Shown here one piece after another: positions 1-10,574 of a stretch of DNA of 64,000 nucleotides. This DNA comes from Alphaproteobacteria bacterium 65-37 (lineage in GTDB: Bacteria > Pseudomonadota > Alphaproteobacteria > Reyranellales > Reyranellaceae), in contig MKRV01000266.1 in assembly GCA_001897995.1 (NCBI GenBank), forward strand, positions 1 to 64,000, given 5' to 3'. A model generated the notes under the pieces. That model worked only from the letters and a program-made list of their open reading frames with translations. It was not told where the DNA came from and ran no database searches. Within the stretch, counting starts at the first letter, position 1; each line of letters starts with the position of its first letter. The position numbers and the translations under genes are program-made.

Positions 1-1384
1 CGTGGCCGAAGCCGCGTCGGCGCCGCTCGTCGTGTCGCGGCCGCAGCCGCTCTGGTCCGAGCAGGATCCTGCGGCGTGGTGGCAGGCGGTCGTGTCGGTG
101 CTCGACGAACTTGCCGCCCAGGCACAGTCCGAGATGGCGGCGGTTCAGGGCGTGGGGCTCTCCGGCCAGATGCTGGGCGTGGCGCTGCTCGATCGCGACG
201 ACGCGGTGCTGCGGCCGGCGCTCTTGTGGAATGACGGGCGCGCCTCGATGGAAGGGGCCGAGCTCCATCGTCGCTTTCCCGACTTCGTGGAACGGGTGGG
301 AAGTCGCGCCATGCCGGGCTTCAGCGCACCCAAGCTGCTCTGGCTGGCGCGCCACGAACCTGCCGTGCTGGCCCGCACGCGCCGCGTGCTGCTGCCCAAG
401 GACTACGTGCGGCTGTGCCTCACGGGCGAGGCGGCGAGCGATCGCGCCGACGCCTCGGCGACGTTGCTGATGGACACCGCGCAAGGTGACTGGGCGGGAG
501 ACATCGTGGCCGCCTGCGGCATCGACATGGCCTGGCTGCCGCGGCTGGTCGAGAGTGCCGAGGTTGCGGGCACGGTGCGCGACGTCTGGGCGGCGCGCTG
601 GGGCCTGCCGCGCGGCGTGCCGGTGGTGGGCGGCGGCGGCGACAATATGTGCGCGGCCGTCGGGGTGGGGGCGGTGACGGCCGGCGACGCCTATATCGGC
701 CTCGGCACGTCGGGCGTGTGCTTCGTGGCCAACGACAGGTTTCTGCCGGCGCACGGCCACGGCATGCACACCCATCGCCACGCCGTGCCCGGCCTTTTCT
801 GTCAGAACGCCGTGGTGCTGAGCGCCGCCGGTGCACTCGCCTGGATTGCGGAGATGATCCAGGCCCGCGATATCGGCAAGCTGGTGGCCGAGGTCGAGGC
901 GGCGAAGCTGTCGCCCGCCGACACGCCCGTTTTCACCCCCTACCTCGCCGGCGAACGCACCCCGCACGACAACCCGCATCTCACGGCGAGCTTCTCCGGC
1001 CTCACTCACGCGACCGGTCCGCTCCATCTCGCGCAGGCGGTCATGGAGGGTGTGGCGCTCGCCCTCGGCGACGCTCACCGCGCGCTTCGCAGCACTGGCG
1101 CCGCGATCGAGCGCCTTTCGCTGACTGGCGGCGGCGCCCGCAGCGACCTCTGGGTGCGCCTGATCGCGACTGCGCTCGGTATGCCGCTCACCGTGGCGTC
1201 CTCGACCCATGCCGGCCCGGCACTGGGCGCCGCCCGGCTGGCGCGTGCCGGCACGGGCGGTCCGCTGATCGCCAGTGATCCTGCCGATGGGCAGCTACGC
1301 CGCGTCACGCCCGACCCGGCACTCGCTGTCCTGCTCGGCGATAAGCGTGCCGCGTTCGACGCGCACCTCCGTCTGGTGCGTTAG
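1..1384 (+). CDS. xylB: Xylulokinase (FGGY carbohydrate kinase), 5' end missing
   Basis: Phosphorylates D-xylulose, or a related ketose, with ATP in the cytoplasm. The visible 460 codons carry FGGY-family landmarks: 'GVGLSGQML' near the start, 'LLWNDGRA' of the sugar-binding region, 'GGGGDNMCAAVG' of the nucleotide domain, and 'LTGGGARSDLW' near the C-terminus. The usual N-terminal 'GIDLGTS' strand is absent, so the gene begins upstream of the window and the GTG at base 2 is not the start. About 25 residues are missing compared with the usual length. The 3' end overlaps the convergent GST gene by four bases. Family assignment is firm; xylulose as substrate is inferred from the family. Confidence 0.9.
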   Translation, partial: VAEAASAPLVVSRPQPLWSEQDPAAWWQAVVSVLDELAAQAQSEMAAVQGVGLSGQMLGVALLDRDDAVLRPALLWNDGRASMEGAELHRRFPDFVERVGSRAMPGFSAPKLLWLARHEPAVLARTRRVLLPKDYVRLCLTGEAASDRADASATLLMDTAQGDWAGDIVAACGIDMAWLPRLVESAEVAGTVRDVWAARWGLPRGVPVVGGGGDNMCAAVGVGAVTAGDAYIGLGTSGVCFVANDRFLPAHGHGMHTHRHAVPGLFCQNAVVLSAAGALAWIAEMIQARDIGKLVAEVEAAKLSPADTPVFTPYLAGERTPHDNPHLTASFSGLTHATGPLHLAQAVMEGVALALGDAHRALRSTGAAIERLSLTGGGARSDLWVRLIATALGMPLTVASSTHAGPALGAARLARAGTGGPLIASDPADGQLRRVTPDPALAVLLGDKRAAFDAHLRLVR

Positions 1385-2037
1385 AACTCGACGTCGAGTT
1401 CCTCGACCTCCTCCGGTTCGGCTTTGGCGGCGATCGTCCATTCGACCATGGCGGGGAAGCGCAGCATCAGGTCGCGATAGCTGGCCGACGCCGGATCGAG
1501 CTTCACGTCGTAAGTGGCAAAGCGCGTGCAGACCGGAGCGTACATGGCGTCGGCCATGGTCGGGGTCTTGCCGAAGAGATAGGGGCCGCCATAGCGCTGC
1601 AGGCAGTCGCGCCAGATGGTCGTCACCCGTTCGATGTCGGCCTGCGCGCCGGCCCAGACCTTGAAGCCGGTGTGTCGCACCTTGAGATTCATGGGCAGCG
1701 CCGAGCGCAGATTGGCGAAACCGGAATGCATCTCGCCGCACACGGCCCGGCAGTGCGCCCGCGCGACCGGGTCGGTCGGCAGCAGGCCGGCCGCCGGCTT
1801 CAGCTCGGCGAGATATTCGCCGATGGCCAAGGTGTCCCAGACCTTGACCGCTCCGTGCTCCAGGCAAGGCACCAGGAAGGAGGGCGAGAGCAGCAGCAGT
1901 TCGGCCCGCGTCGCCGGATCGTCCAGGGGCGCCACGCGCTCCTCGAAGGCGAGGCCGGCCATGCGACAGAGAAGAAAGCCGCGCAGCGACCAGGAGGAAT
2001 AGTTCTTGCTACTGACGATGAGCGAGGCCTCGGCCAT
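1381..2037 (-). CDS. Glutathione S-transferase family protein
   Basis: A 218-aa cytosolic GST-fold protein. The thioredoxin-like N-terminal half has 'NYSSWSLRGFLLC', a 'PSFLVPCLEHG' loop with the expected cis-proline, and 'DTLAIGEYLAEL', the glutathione-contacting turn. An all-helical C-terminal half follows. The ORF track starts at a GTG at 2046, but AAGGAGG lies only one base before that codon and ten bases before the ATG at 2037, so I take 2037. It is convergent with xylulokinase and divergent from the PHA depolymerase gene. The electrophilic substrate cannot be told from sequence. Confidence 0.85.
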   Translation of the reverse strand: MAEASLIVSSKNYSSWSLRGFLLCRMAGLAFEERVAPLDDPATRAELLLLSPSFLVPCLEHGAVKVWDTLAIGEYLAELKPAAGLLPTDPVARAHCRAVCGEMHSGFANLRSALPMNLKVRHTGFKVWAGAQADIERVTTIWRDCLQRYGGPYLFGKTPTMADAMYAPVCTRFATYDVKLDPASASYRDLMLRFPAMVEWTIAAKAEPEEVEELDVEF

Positions 2038-2118
2038 GGACGCCACCCCTCCTTTTGGCGGGTAAGTCTGTGTCTTCGGTGCCTAGCAAAGATGCAAATT
2101 TCGAGCCGGTCGCCCCTC

Positions 2119-3309
2119 ATGCTCTATGCGCTGTATCAGACCGCCGCCGACACGATGCTTCCGTTCCGGGCCTGGTCCGCCGTGGCCGGCCAGGCAAGCT
2201 TGGCCGCCTGGCGGCCCGCCGAGGCCTTCTGCGAGATGGTGAGCCGCGCCGGCCTCAGCCATCGCCGGCCGTCTTTCGGCATTTCCGAGGTCGAAGTCGG
2301 CAATCAGCGGGTTCCGGTGCGCGAGGAAGAGGTCCTGGCGACACCCTTCGGCACGCTGCTGCGCTTTGCCAAGGAAGGCGTGGCACCGCAGCCAAGAGTG
2401 CTGCTGGTGGCGCCGCTCTCCGGTCACTTCGCGACATTGCTACGCGATACGGTGCGCGTGCTGCTGCCGGAGCACGATGTCCATGTCACCGATTGGGCAA
2501 ATGCCCGCGATGTCGGCATCTGGCACGGCTCTTTCGGCTTCGACGAGTATATCGAGCACCTGATCGCCTTTCTCGAAGCGATGGGGGCGGGCACACATGT
2601 CGTCGCCGTCTGCCAGCCCTGCGTCCAGGCGTTGGCGGCGACGGCGCTCATGGCCGAGGACAATCATCCCGCCCAGCCGGCCAGCCTTACCCTGATGGCC
2701 GGACCCGTCGACACGCGGGTGAACCCGACCAAGGTCAATGAGCTTGCCACCGGGCGGTCGATCGATTGGTTCGAGCGGAACCTCATTGCCCGCGTCCCGC
2801 TGCGCTATCCCGGAGCCTTGCGACGGGTTTATCCGGGCTTCGTGCAGCTCACCGCCTTCATGAGCATGAATGCCGAGCGGCACCTGAAGGCGCAGGTCGA
2901 CCTCTATCGCGCCATGGCACGTGGCGAGCACGAGCAGGCCAACACCATCAAGACCTTCTATGACGAATACTTTGCCGTGCTCGACCTGACGGCCGAGTTC
3001 TATCTCGAAACCGTACAGCGGGTGTTTCAGGAACAGCTCCTTGCACGCGGGATGCTGGAGTGGAAGGGCCGCCGGGTCGATCCCAAGGCGATCCGCCGCA
3101 CCGCGCTCTTCACCGTCGAAGGCGAACGCGACGACATCTGCGCCATCGGCCAGACGGTGGCGGCGCACGATCTCTGTTCCGGCCTGCGGCCCTATCGCAA
3201 GAAACACTATATGCAGGCCGGCGTGGGCCATTACGGCGTGTTCAGCGGCCGCCGCTGGGCCGGCCAGATCTATCCCTTGGTGCGAAACACGATTTTGGCC
3301 AACGAATAG
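2119..3309 (+). CDS. phaZ: Intracellular polyhydroxyalkanoate depolymerase
   Basis: Hydrolyses stored polyhydroxybutyrate granules to hydroxyacyl units. The 396-aa product begins 'MLYALYQTAADTMLPFR', which matches the usual family N-terminus, so the ATG at 2119 is preferred to the one at 2092. The putative cysteine nucleophile lies in 'VAVCQPCVQAL' near residue 165. An Asp-containing 'VEGERDDICAIGQ' and a His in 'AGVGHYGVFSGRRW' complete an alpha/beta-hydrolase triad. There is no signal peptide, as expected for an intracellular enzyme. The next gene, methylmalonyl-CoA mutase, lies 39 bp downstream on the same strand, which fits a storage/propionyl-CoA link. The upstream part of the 545-aa track ORF is GC-driven extension. 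Confidence 0.9.
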   Translation: MLYALYQTAADTMLPFRAWSAVAGQASLAAWRPAEAFCEMVSRAGLSHRRPSFGISEVEVGNQRVPVREEEVLATPFGTLLRFAKEGVAPQPRVLLVAPLSGHFATLLRDTVRVLLPEHDVHVTDWANARDVGIWHGSFGFDEYIEHLIAFLEAMGAGTHVVAVCQPCVQALAATALMAEDNHPAQPASLTLMAGPVDTRVNPTKVNELATGRSIDWFERNLIARVPLRYPGALRRVYPGFVQLTAFMSMNAERHLKAQVDLYRAMARGEHEQANTIKTFYDEYFAVLDLTAEFYLETVQRVFQEQLLARGMLEWKGRRVDPKAIRRTALFTVEGERDDICAIGQTVAAHDLCSGLRPYRKKHYMQAGVGHYGVFSGRRWAGQIYPLVRNTILANE

Positions 3310-3348
3310 CGGTCTTTTCTGGCCAGAAATCCGCAGTACATTGGGGGC

Positions 3349-5505
3349 ATGACCGACTTTCCGAAGAAGACCCTGGCGGATTGGGAAAAGCTCGCGGCCA
3401 AGGAGCTGCGGGATCGCCCGCTCGACGACCTGACCTGGATGACGCCCGAGGGCATCGCCGTGAAGCCGCTCTACACGGCGGCCGACCTGGAGCAGCTCGA
3501 GACCGTAGGCTCGCTGCCCGGCTTCCCGCCCTTCACGCGCGGCCCCAAGGCGACCATGTATGCCGGCCGTCCCTGGACGGTCCGCCAGTATGCCGGCTTC
3601 TCGACGGCCGAGGAGAGCAACAAGTTCTATCGCGCCAACCTGGCGGCGGGGCAGATGGGCCTGTCGGTGGCCTTCGATCTCGCCACCCATCGCGGCTACG
3701 ACTCCGATCATCCCCGCGTCGTGGGCGATGTCGGCAAAGCTGGTGTGGCGATCGATTCCGTCGAGGACATGAAGATCCTGTTCGATGGCATTCCGCTCGA
3801 CAAGATGAGCGTGTCGATGACCATGAACGGCGCCGTGCTGCCGGTGCTGGCCGGCTACATCGTGGCCGCCGAGGAGCAGGGCGTGCCGCAGGACAAGCTC
3901 GCGGGCACGATCCAGAACGACATCCTCAAGGAGTTCATGGTCCGGAACACCTATATCTATCCGCCCGGACCCTCCATGCGCATCGTGGCCGATATCATCG
4001 AGCACACCGCGAAGCACATGCCCAAGTTCAACTCGATCTCGATCTCCGGCTATCACATGCAGGAAGCCGGCTCGACCCTGGTGCAGGAGCTGGCCTTCAC
4101 CCTGGCCGATGGCCTCGAATATGTGCGCGCCGCCAAGGCCAAGGGCCTCGACATCGACGCCTTCGCGCCGCGGCTGTCGTTCTTCTTCTGCATCGGCATG
4201 AACTTCTTCATGGAAGTGGCGAAGCTGCGCGCCGCGCGCTTCCTGTGGGCGGAGCTGGTCAAGCCGTTCGAGCCGAAGAAGGCCGATTCTCTATCGCTGC
4301 GCACGCACTGCCAGACTTCGGGCGTGTCGCTGACCGAGAAGGACCCGTACAACAACGTGATCCGCACCGCCTACGAGGCGATGGCGGCGGTGCTGGGTGG
4401 CACGCAGTCGCTGCACACCAACTCGTTCGACGAAGCCATCGCGCTGCCGACGCCGACCTCGGCGCGCATCGCACGCAACACCCAGCTCATCCTCCAGCAC
4501 GAGACCGGCGTCACCAAGGTCGTCGATCCGCTGGCCGGCAGCTACTATGTCGAGGCGCTGACCGCGAGCCTCGTCGCCGAGGCGCGCAAGCTGATCGGCG
4601 AGGTCGAGGCGCTGGGCGGCATGACCAAGGCGGTCGAAGCCGGCATGCCGAAGATGCGTATCGAGGAGGCGGCTGCCCGACGGCAGGCGCGAATCGATCG
4701 CGGCGAGGAGATCGTCGTCGGCGTCAACAAGTTCCAGCTCAAGGAAGAGCCGGCCATCGAGATTCTCGACGTCGACAACGACGTCGTGCGCGAGGCCCAG
4801 GTCAGCCGCCTGACCAGGATCCGCGAGACCCGCGACGAGGCGAAGTGCGTTGCCGCACTCAAGGCGCTGGGCGATGCCGCGCGCAACGGCACCGGCAACC
4901 TGCTTACCCTCTCGATCGAGGCGACGCGGGCGCGCGCCACGGTTGGCGAGATCTCGTCGGCCCTGGAAGGCGTCTACGGCCGCTACCAGGCGACGGTGCG
5001 GTCGATTTCCGGCGTCTATGCCGGCGAGTGGGAGGGCGATGCAGGACTGGAGCGTATCCGCACCGACATCTCGGCCTTCGCTGAAGAAGAAGGCCGCCGG
5101 CCGCGCCTCATGGTCGTCAAGATGGGCCAGGACGGCCACGATCGCGGCGCCAAGGTGATCGCCACCGCCTTTGCCGACCTGGGCTTCGATGTCGATATCG
5201 GGCCGCTGTTCCAGACGCCGGAGGAAGCCGCGCGGGCGGCGATCGAGAACGACGTGCACGTGATCGGCGTGTCGAGCCAGGCCGCCGGCCACAAGACGCT
5301 GGTGCCGCACCTCATCGAGGAACTCGCCAAGCAGGGCGGATCGGACGTGATGGTCGTGGTGGGTGGTGTCATCCCCGCCCAGGACTACGACTTCCTGAAG
5401 AACGCCGGTGTCGCCGCGATCTATGGACCGGGCACCAACATTCCGGCGGCGGCTGCCGAGATCCTGTCGATCCTGCGCCAGCGCGACCAGAAGCGCGCCG
5501 CATAG
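3349..5505 (+). CDS. Methylmalonyl-CoA mutase, single-chain type
   Basis: Converts (R)-methylmalonyl-CoA to succinyl-CoA with adenosylcobalamin, the last step of propionyl-CoA assimilation. The 718 residues contain the N-terminal TIM barrel with the substrate-binding '[11 protein letters not shown]' around residue 235 and a C-terminal B12 domain with 'DGHDRGAK' near 594 and '[13 protein letters not shown]' near 665. Length fits the homodimeric catalytic subunit. The second B12 motif reads 'SSQAAGH', where the canonical SxL pattern would have leucine at the third position. The chaperone gene meaB lies 4 kb downstream on the same strand. After the stop a 7-bp hairpin (5532-5555) without a T-run separates it from the convergent gene. 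Confidence 0.96.
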   Translation: MTDFPKKTLADWEKLAAKELRDRPLDDLTWMTPEGIAVKPLYTAADLEQLETVGSLPGFPPFTRGPKATMYAGRPWTVRQYAGFSTAEESNKFYRANLAAGQMGLSVAFDLATHRGYDSDHPRVVGDVGKAGVAIDSVEDMKILFDGIPLDKMSVSMTMNGAVLPVLAGYIVAAEEQGVPQDKLAGTIQNDILKEFMVRNTYIYPPGPSMRIVADIIEHTAKHMPKFNSISISGYHMQEAGSTLVQELAFTLADGLEYVRAAKAKGLDIDAFAPRLSFFFCIGMNFFMEVAKLRAARFLWAELVKPFEPKKADSLSLRTHCQTSGVSLTEKDPYNNVIRTAYEAMAAVLGGTQSLHTNSFDEAIALPTPTSARIARNTQLILQHETGVTKVVDPLAGSYYVEALTASLVAEARKLIGEVEALGGMTKAVEAGMPKMRIEEAAARRQARIDRGEEIVVGVNKFQLKEEPAIEILDVDNDVVREAQVSRLTRIRETRDEAKCVAALKALGDAARNGTGNLLTLSIEATRARATVGEISSALEGVYGRYQATVRSISGVYAGEWEGDAGLERIRTDISAFAEEEGRRPRLMVVKMGQDGHDRGAKVIATAFADLGFDVDIGPLFQTPEEAARAAIENDVHVIGVSSQAAGHKTLVPHLIEELAKQGGSDVMVVVGGVIPAQDYDFLKNAGVAAIYGPGTNIPAAAAEILSILRQRDQKRAA

Positions 5506-5557
5506 GCAGACCTTTGAGCGGTCGCCGAGGCCCGCGACCTAACCTGACGTCGCGGCC

Positions 5558-6433
5558 CTAACGCCGCGGCACCTGGCTTTCCTGGGGTGTCAGCGCGCGT
5601 TCGCTGAAGGAAAGGAGCTTGCCGCGCAGGGTGCCGAAGCCGGTCTGGGCTTCCATCTTCACGGGGTAGCGGAACGGCGTCTGGTCCATGCGGGCGAACC
5701 AGATCTTGATCGGCCGCTCGCGCTCGGTCTCGGCCTCCTTGGGTGCATCGTAGAATTCGCCGGCGATGCGCTTGGTGTAGATCTCGCAGACCAGCAGGTC
5801 ACCCTGCACGCCGGGCACGCCAGCCGTCGTGGCAGGTTCGGTGCCGACCTTCTTCAGGATCACGTCGATGCGCCGCTTGCCGTCATTGCTCGGCACGGTG
5901 CGATCGCAGGCGCCGTCGCCGGCCAGGCCGACACTCATTGCCGCAGACAACGGATCGAGCGAACCGCGCTTCTGTTCTTCGGAGATCGTCTGCTGCGGCT
6001 GCGGCTTCCATTCCGGCGAATGCTTTTCCGTCATGGTGCCGCCGGCATACTGCGCCACCCAGGTGCGTGGCTTGTCGCCGACGATGATCGACATCGACCC
6101 GGCCGTAGGCTGCGCGCCAGCGCCCGTGAAGCCGCCCCAGGCACGATTACGGCCGTCATAATGGATGGTGACCGCTCGCAGGAGCCCTTCCTTGAAGGTG
6201 TGGGTTTCGACGTCATAGGCCGAACCGTTGAAGCGTGCGTTGACGTCGATGCGGAAGCCGGAAAGGCCCACGAAGGTGATTTCGTAGGAGATATCGACCT
6301 GGCGGGCCTCTTGGCCAGCGCCGGGGGCGGCGCTCTGGGCAGCACTCTGGGCAAGACTGGGCGCTCCGGCCGCCGCACCCCATATGAAGCCCATGCACAA
6401 AGCGGACGTCAGCAAGGCCTTACGAAAACTCAT
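5558..6433 (-). CDS. DUF3108 domain-containing secreted protein
   Basis: A 291-aa protein with an N-terminal signal peptide ('MSFRKALLTSALCMGFIWGAA') followed by a low-complexity Ala/Gln stretch and then a beta-rich domain typical of DUF3108 ('DISYEITFVGLSGFRIDVNA', 'YDVETHTFKEGLL'). It is probably periplasmic or outer-membrane associated; its biochemical role is unknown. The long 943-aa track ORF is an artefact. The ATG at 6433 is preceded by GGAAAGGG and followed by the signal peptide, so it is the true start. It is divergent from the Atm1-type ABC transporter, with about 105 bp between them holding both promoters. Confidence 0.85.
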   Translation of the reverse strand: MSFRKALLTSALCMGFIWGAAAGAPSLAQSAAQSAAPGAGQEARQVDISYEITFVGLSGFRIDVNARFNGSAYDVETHTFKEGLLRAVTIHYDGRNRAWGGFTGAGAQPTAGSMSIIVGDKPRTWVAQYAGGTMTEKHSPEWKPQPQQTISEEQKRGSLDPLSAAMSVGLAGDGACDRTVPSNDGKRRIDVILKKVGTEPATTAGVPGVQGDLLVCEIYTKRIAGEFYDAPKEAETERERPIKIWFARMDQTPFRYPVKMEAQTGFGTLRGKLLSFSERALTPQESQVPRR

Positions 6434-6538
6434 GAAATCCCTTTCCGAAGGGGGCTTACGTCGGCTGTACTGGCACGATAGAAGGCCCGCGACCCCAGCG
6501 CCACAAAGACTGCAGGCCCAATAAGGCAATTTTGGTCC

Positions 6539-8407
6539 ATGTCGCCCCCCAATAACGAACAAGCCTCCCCAGTGAACGCGTCGCGCACTTGGGGCGTCCT
6601 GGCCATTCTCGGTCGTCATTTGTGGCCCAAGGGTGAGCCGGCGTTGCGGACACGCGTGATCGTGGCGCTGGCCATGCTGGTCCTGGCCAAGGTCGTCGCC
6701 GTCTACGTGCCTCTGCTCTACAAGCAGGCGATCGATGCATTGGGCTCGCCCGCGGCGCAGGCCGTCGCCGTGCCGGTCGCACTGATCCTCGCCTACGGCC
6801 TGGCGCGCGTGCTCTCGCAGGCCTTCGGCGAAATCCGCGACGCGGTGTTCGCGCCGGTGTCCCAGCGCGCGATCCGCAACTTGGCGCTGGAGGTCTTCGA
6901 CCACCTGCATGCGCTGTCGCTGCGCTATCACCTGGAACGCCAGACCGGCGGGTTGAGCCGCGTCATCGAACGCGGCACCCAGGGCATGGAATTCCTGATC
7001 CGCTTCACGACCTTCAACATCCTGCCGACGATCCTCGAGATCCTGCTGGTCGGCGGCATCCTGTGGAGCCTCTACGACTGGCGCTTCTCGGCGGTCACCC
7101 TGGTAGTCATCGCGGGCTATATCGTCTTTTCGATCATGCTGTCGGAATGGCGCATCAAGTTCGTCAGGCGCATGAACGATGCCGACACCGAGGCCAACGC
7201 CAAGGCGATCGACAGCCTGCTGAACTACGAGACGGTGAAGTATTTCGGCAACGAGGCGCACGAAGCGCGCCGCTTCGATGTCGGCCGCCGGCGCTACGAG
7301 GTGGCGGCGATCCATTCCAGCCGCACCCTGTCGCTGCTCAATATCGGCCAGGGCGCCATCATCTCGGTCGGCCTGATCCTGGTCATGATCATGGCGGGGT
7401 ACGGCGTCGTGCACGGCACGATGACGCTTGGCGACTTCGTGGCCGTGAACACCTTCCTGATCCAGCTCTACATGCCGCTCAACATGCTGGGTTTCGCCTA
7501 TCGCGAGATCCGCAATGCGCTGGTCAATATGGAGAAGATGTTCGGCCTGCTGGGCGTCCCGGCGGAGATCGCCGACCGGCCGGGCGCGCCGGCGCTGAAA
7601 ATCGGCGGCGGCGAGATCGTCTTCGATCATGTCGACTTCCACTACGAGCCGGCACGACCGATCCTGCACGATGTCAGCTTCCGCGTGTCGCCGGGCCACA
7701 CCGTGGCGATCGTGGGCTCGAGCGGTGCCGGCAAGTCGACCGTGTCGCGCATCCTGTTCCGTTTCTACGATGTGGCCGCAGGCAGTGTGCGCATCGATGG
7801 CCAGGACATTCGCGAGGTGACGCAGTCGAGCCTGCGCGCCGCGATCGGCGTGGTGCCGCAGGATACCGTGCTGTTCAACGACACGATCTACTACAACATC
7901 GCCTATGGCCGCCCCGGCGCCACGCGCGAGGAGGTCGAGCAGGCGGCGCGCCTCGCCCGCATCCACGACTTCATCATGGCGCTGCCGCTGGGTTATGACA
8001 CGACGGTCGGCGAGCGTGGTCTGAAGCTGTCGGGGGGCGAGAAACAGCGTGTGGCGATCGCCCGCACCATCTTGAAGAATCCGGCGATCCTGCTGTTCGA
8101 CGAGGCGACCAGCGCGCTCGACTCGCGCACCGAACAGGAGATCCAGCGTTCGCTCGAAGAGGTGAGTCGCGGCCGCACGACGGTGGTCATCGCGCATCGC
8201 CTGTCGACCATCATCAATGCCGACGAGATCATCGTGCTCGATCGCGGCCGCGTCGTGGAGCGCGGTGGCCATGCCGAGCTGATGGCGCGGGACGGCATCT
8301 ATGCCGAGATGTGGCGCCGCCAGCAGGAGGCCGCCACCGAAGCCGAACGCCAGGTCGAGGAACCACCATCGCTGCGGACGGAAGGCCATCTTCGTGTCGC
8401 CGAGTAG
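6539..8407 (+). CDS. ABC transporter, permease-ATPase fusion of the Atm1/heavy-metal-tolerance type
   Basis: A 622-aa half-transporter that works as a homodimer in the inner membrane. Residues about 30-320 are six-helix transmembrane domain. The ATPase follows, with Walker A '[10 protein letters not shown]' near 392, signature 'LSGGEKQR' near 497, Walker B 'AILLFDEAT' near 516 and H-loop 'VIAHRLST'. The helix '[13 protein letters not shown]' is typical of the Atm1/HMT1/AtmA branch, which exports glutathione-linked iron-sulfur precursors or metal conjugates; the exact substrate is inferred. Its last 14 bases overlap the proposed start of the following MFS gene, suggesting co-transcription. Confidence 0.92.
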   Translation: MSPPNNEQASPVNASRTWGVLAILGRHLWPKGEPALRTRVIVALAMLVLAKVVAVYVPLLYKQAIDALGSPAAQAVAVPVALILAYGLARVLSQAFGEIRDAVFAPVSQRAIRNLALEVFDHLHALSLRYHLERQTGGLSRVIERGTQGMEFLIRFTTFNILPTILEILLVGGILWSLYDWRFSAVTLVVIAGYIVFSIMLSEWRIKFVRRMNDADTEANAKAIDSLLNYETVKYFGNEAHEARRFDVGRRRYEVAAIHSSRTLSLLNIGQGAIISVGLILVMIMAGYGVVHGTMTLGDFVAVNTFLIQLYMPLNMLGFAYREIRNALVNMEKMFGLLGVPAEIADRPGAPALKIGGGEIVFDHVDFHYEPARPILHDVSFRVSPGHTVAIVGSSGAGKSTVSRILFRFYDVAAGSVRIDGQDIREVTQSSLRAAIGVVPQDTVLFNDTIYYNIAYGRPGATREEVEQAARLARIHDFIMALPLGYDTTVGERGLKLSGGEKQRVAIARTILKNPAILLFDEATSALDSRTEQEIQRSLEEVSRGRTTVVIAHRLSTIINADEIIVLDRGRVVERGGHAELMARDGIYAEMWRRQQEAATEAERQVEEPPSLRTEGHLRVAE

Positions 8408-9560
8408 CCTGGTGTCCGGCAGCGCCGCCAGTCCCTGGCGGGCGCTGCTGCCGATCTACGTCGCCTGCCTCGCCTTCGGCATCCAGGTCGGTACGTCCAT
8501 GCCGCTGGTGCCATTGGCGCTGGAGCAGCAGGGCGTCGACAAGTTCCTGATTGGCATCGTCGGTGCCGCCTGGGGTGTCGGCATGATCGCCACCACGCCG
8601 TTCGTGCCGGCGGTGGCGGCGCGGCTGGGCGCGGTGCCCCTGATCTGCGGCGCGGCCGTGATCAGCGCGGCGCTGTCGGTCGCCTTCGCCTTCACGAGCA
8701 GCGTGCCGTTGTGGTTCGGGCTCACCCTGCTGCAGGGCGTGGTCGGCGGCGTTCCCTGGGTGGTGAGCGAGATCTGGATCAACCTCGTGATCGACGAGAA
8801 GCGCCGCGGCCGCGCCATGGCGGCCTATGCCGCCCTGATCGCCGTCGGCATGGCGATCGGTCCGCTGGTGCTGCAATTCGTCGGTCTCTACGGGCCGCGG
8901 CCGTTCCTGGTCGCGGCGGCCCTGATGCTCGTAGTCATTCTGCCGCTGCTGCCCGCCTGGAAGTCGGCGCCACCGATCCACCTGGTGAAGGACGGCGGCA
9001 TATTGCGCGTCGTACGCGCGGCGCCCGTCGCCATGCTGGCCGCCTTCGCCTGTGGGCTGGGTGAGCAGGTCGCGTTCAGCTTCCTGCCGATCTTCGCGGT
9101 CGAAGCGAAGGTGCCAGCCGAGACCGGCGCGCTGTGGCTGTCGGCCTTCGTGATCGGCAACATCGTCCTGCAATGGCCGATCGGTTGGGCGGCCGACGAG
9201 CTCGACCGACGGATCGTGCTTGCCGTCTGCGCGCTGGTGAGTGCCGCGCTGGTGGCCTCGATCGCTTTCATCGATCCGCAGTCCAACGCCATCCTCGTCG
9301 TGCTGGTGCTGTGGGGCGGCATTTCGTTCGGCATCTATACGGTGGGCCTGGCGTTGCTCGGCCAGCGCTTCAGCGGTGGCGACATTGCCCGTGCGAATGC
9401 CGCCTTCACGATCGTCTACACCGTGGCGGGCCTGGTCGGACGGCCGATCGCCGGCGGTGCGATGGACGTGATGGGCCGCTCCGGCATGACCTCGACGGTG
9501 ATGCTGTTCTACGTGATCGCCGGCGTCGCCGCCTTGCTGGCCTTGCGCCGACGCGACTGA
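8394..9560 (+). CDS. MFS transporter
   Basis: A 388-aa polytopic inner-membrane carrier with about twelve hydrophobic segments, such as '[17 protein letters not shown]' at the start, and MFS-like basic loops 'DEKRRGRAM' and 'AADELDRRI'. The track ORF begins in the previous gene. I prefer the GTG at 8394 (overlapping the ABC gene) or the GTG at 8412; the hydrophobic region starts ten to sixteen residues later. It sits between the Atm1-type exporter and meaB on the same strand, with 15 bp to meaB. The transported solute is unknown. Confidence 0.85.
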   Translation: MSPSSLVSGSAASPWRALLPIYVACLAFGIQVGTSMPLVPLALEQQGVDKFLIGIVGAAWGVGMIATTPFVPAVAARLGAVPLICGAAVISAALSVAFAFTSSVPLWFGLTLLQGVVGGVPWVVSEIWINLVIDEKRRGRAMAAYAALIAVGMAIGPLVLQFVGLYGPRPFLVAAALMLVVILPLLPAWKSAPPIHLVKDGGILRVVRAAPVAMLAAFACGLGEQVAFSFLPIFAVEAKVPAETGALWLSAFVIGNIVLQWPIGWAADELDRRIVLAVCALVSAALVASIAFIDPQSNAILVVLVLWGGISFGIYTVGLALLGQRFSGGDIARANAAFTIVYTVAGLVGRPIAGGAMDVMGRSGMTSTVMLFYVIAGVAALLALRRRD

Positions 9561-9575
9561 TAAACCAGCCGCGGC

Positions 9576-10574
9576 ATGAGTGCGTCCGTCGCCACTTCGC
9601 AGACTTCCGCAGATCCGCTGCTCGCCCCGCTGCTGGCAGGCGATCGGCGAGCCCTGGCGCAGGCCATCACCCTGATCGAATCGACGCGCAGCGACCATCG
9701 CGAGCGGGCCGACGGGCTGCTCGCTGCCGTGCTGCCGCACACTGGCAAGTCGGTGCGGCTCGGCATCACCGGCGTGCCCGGCGTCGGCAAGTCGACCCTG
9801 ATCGAACGGTTCGGGCTTTCGCTGATCGAGCGCGGCCGCTCGCTCGCGGTGCTGGCGATCGATCCCTCGTCGAAACGCGGCGGCGGCTCGATTCTGGGGG
9901 ACAAGACGCGCATGGAGGAACTGTCGCGCCATCGCGGCGCCTTCATCCGACCTTCGCCGGCCGGTGCCACCCTGGGCGGCGTAGCGCGGCGCACGCGCGA
10001 GGCCATGCTGCTGGCCGAGGCCGCGGGTTTCGACACGGTGATCGTCGAGACGGTGGGCGTCGGCCAGTCCGAGACGGCGGTGGCCGACATGGTCGACATG
10101 TTCGTCGTCCTGCTGCTGCCGGCGGGCGGTGACGACCTGCAGGGCATCAAGCGCGGGGTCATCGAGCTTGCCGACCTGATCGTGGTCAACAAGGCCGACG
10201 GCGACCTCAAGGCGACCGCCCGGCGCTCGGCGTCGGACTATCAGCATGCCTTGCGCATGCTGCGCTCGCCGACGGCGGGCTGGACGCCGGAAGTCACGAC
10301 CTCCTCGGCCCAGACCGGAGAAGGTGTGGCCGAGATCTGGGAAGTCGTGCAGCGCTTCAATGCCGCTGTCGGTGAAAAGGGCATCGCCCGGCGGCGGGCC
10401 GAGCAGGCGCGCGCCTGGATGTGGAACGAGGTCGGCGAGACCCTGCTGGCCGATTTGCGCCGGCACCCGGACGTCCGAAAGCTGGTGGGGGGGCTGGAGC
10501 GCGAGGTCGAAGCGGGGCGGACTACCCCGGCGGCCGCCGCCCGGCGTATGCTACAGGCCTTCCATGGCCGCTAA
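9576..10574 (+). CDS. meaB: Methylmalonyl-CoA mutase-associated GTPase MeaB
   Basis: A G3E-family GTPase of 332 aa that protects methylmalonyl-CoA mutase and gates cofactor loading. The P-loop '[10 protein letters not shown]' lies near residue 67. Further GTPase motifs are '[19 protein letters not shown]', '[10 protein letters not shown]' and 'VVNKADGD'. The C-terminal dimerisation arm is present ('[11 protein letters not shown]'). Its partner, the mutase, is encoded about 4 kb upstream on the same strand, separated by an unrelated transporter block. The 3' end overlaps the YcgN-like gene by 11 bases. Confidence 0.95.
   Translation: MSASVATSQTSADPLLAPLLAGDRRALAQAITLIESTRSDHRERADGLLAAVLPHTGKSVRLGITGVPGVGKSTLIERFGLSLIERGRSLAVLAIDPSSKRGGGSILGDKTRMEELSRHRGAFIRPSPAGATLGGVARRTREAMLLAEAAGFDTVIVETVGVGQSETAVADMVDMFVVLLLPAGGDDLQGIKRGVIELADLIVVNKADGDLKATARRSASDYQHALRMLRSPTAGWTPEVTTSSAQTGEGVAEIWEVVQRFNAAVGEKGIARRRAEQARAWMWNEVGETLLADLRRHPDVRKLVGGLEREVEAGRTTPAAAARRMLQAFHGR

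Noticed and set aside
3310-3348. B12 riboswitch before methylmalonyl-CoA mutase or cobS
   Set aside because: The gaps are far too short (39 and 115 bp) and no conserved B12-box sequence was recognised.
3060-5084. 674-aa plus ORF within the mutase gene
   Set aside because: Alternate-frame Arg-rich shadow of methylmalonyl-CoA mutase.
5532-5555. Terminator between the mutase and DUF3108 genes
   Set aside because: A 7-bp stem is present but there is no T-run on either strand, so it is only mentioned with the mutase.
5558-8389. 943-aa minus-strand ORF covering the ABC transporter
   Set aside because: Only its last 291 codons (DUF3108 protein) are real; the rest is antisense to the intact Atm1-type gene.
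8229-10466. 745-aa minus-strand ORF
   Set aside because: Antisense to the MFS and meaB genes; His/Arg/Gln-rich shadow without motifs.
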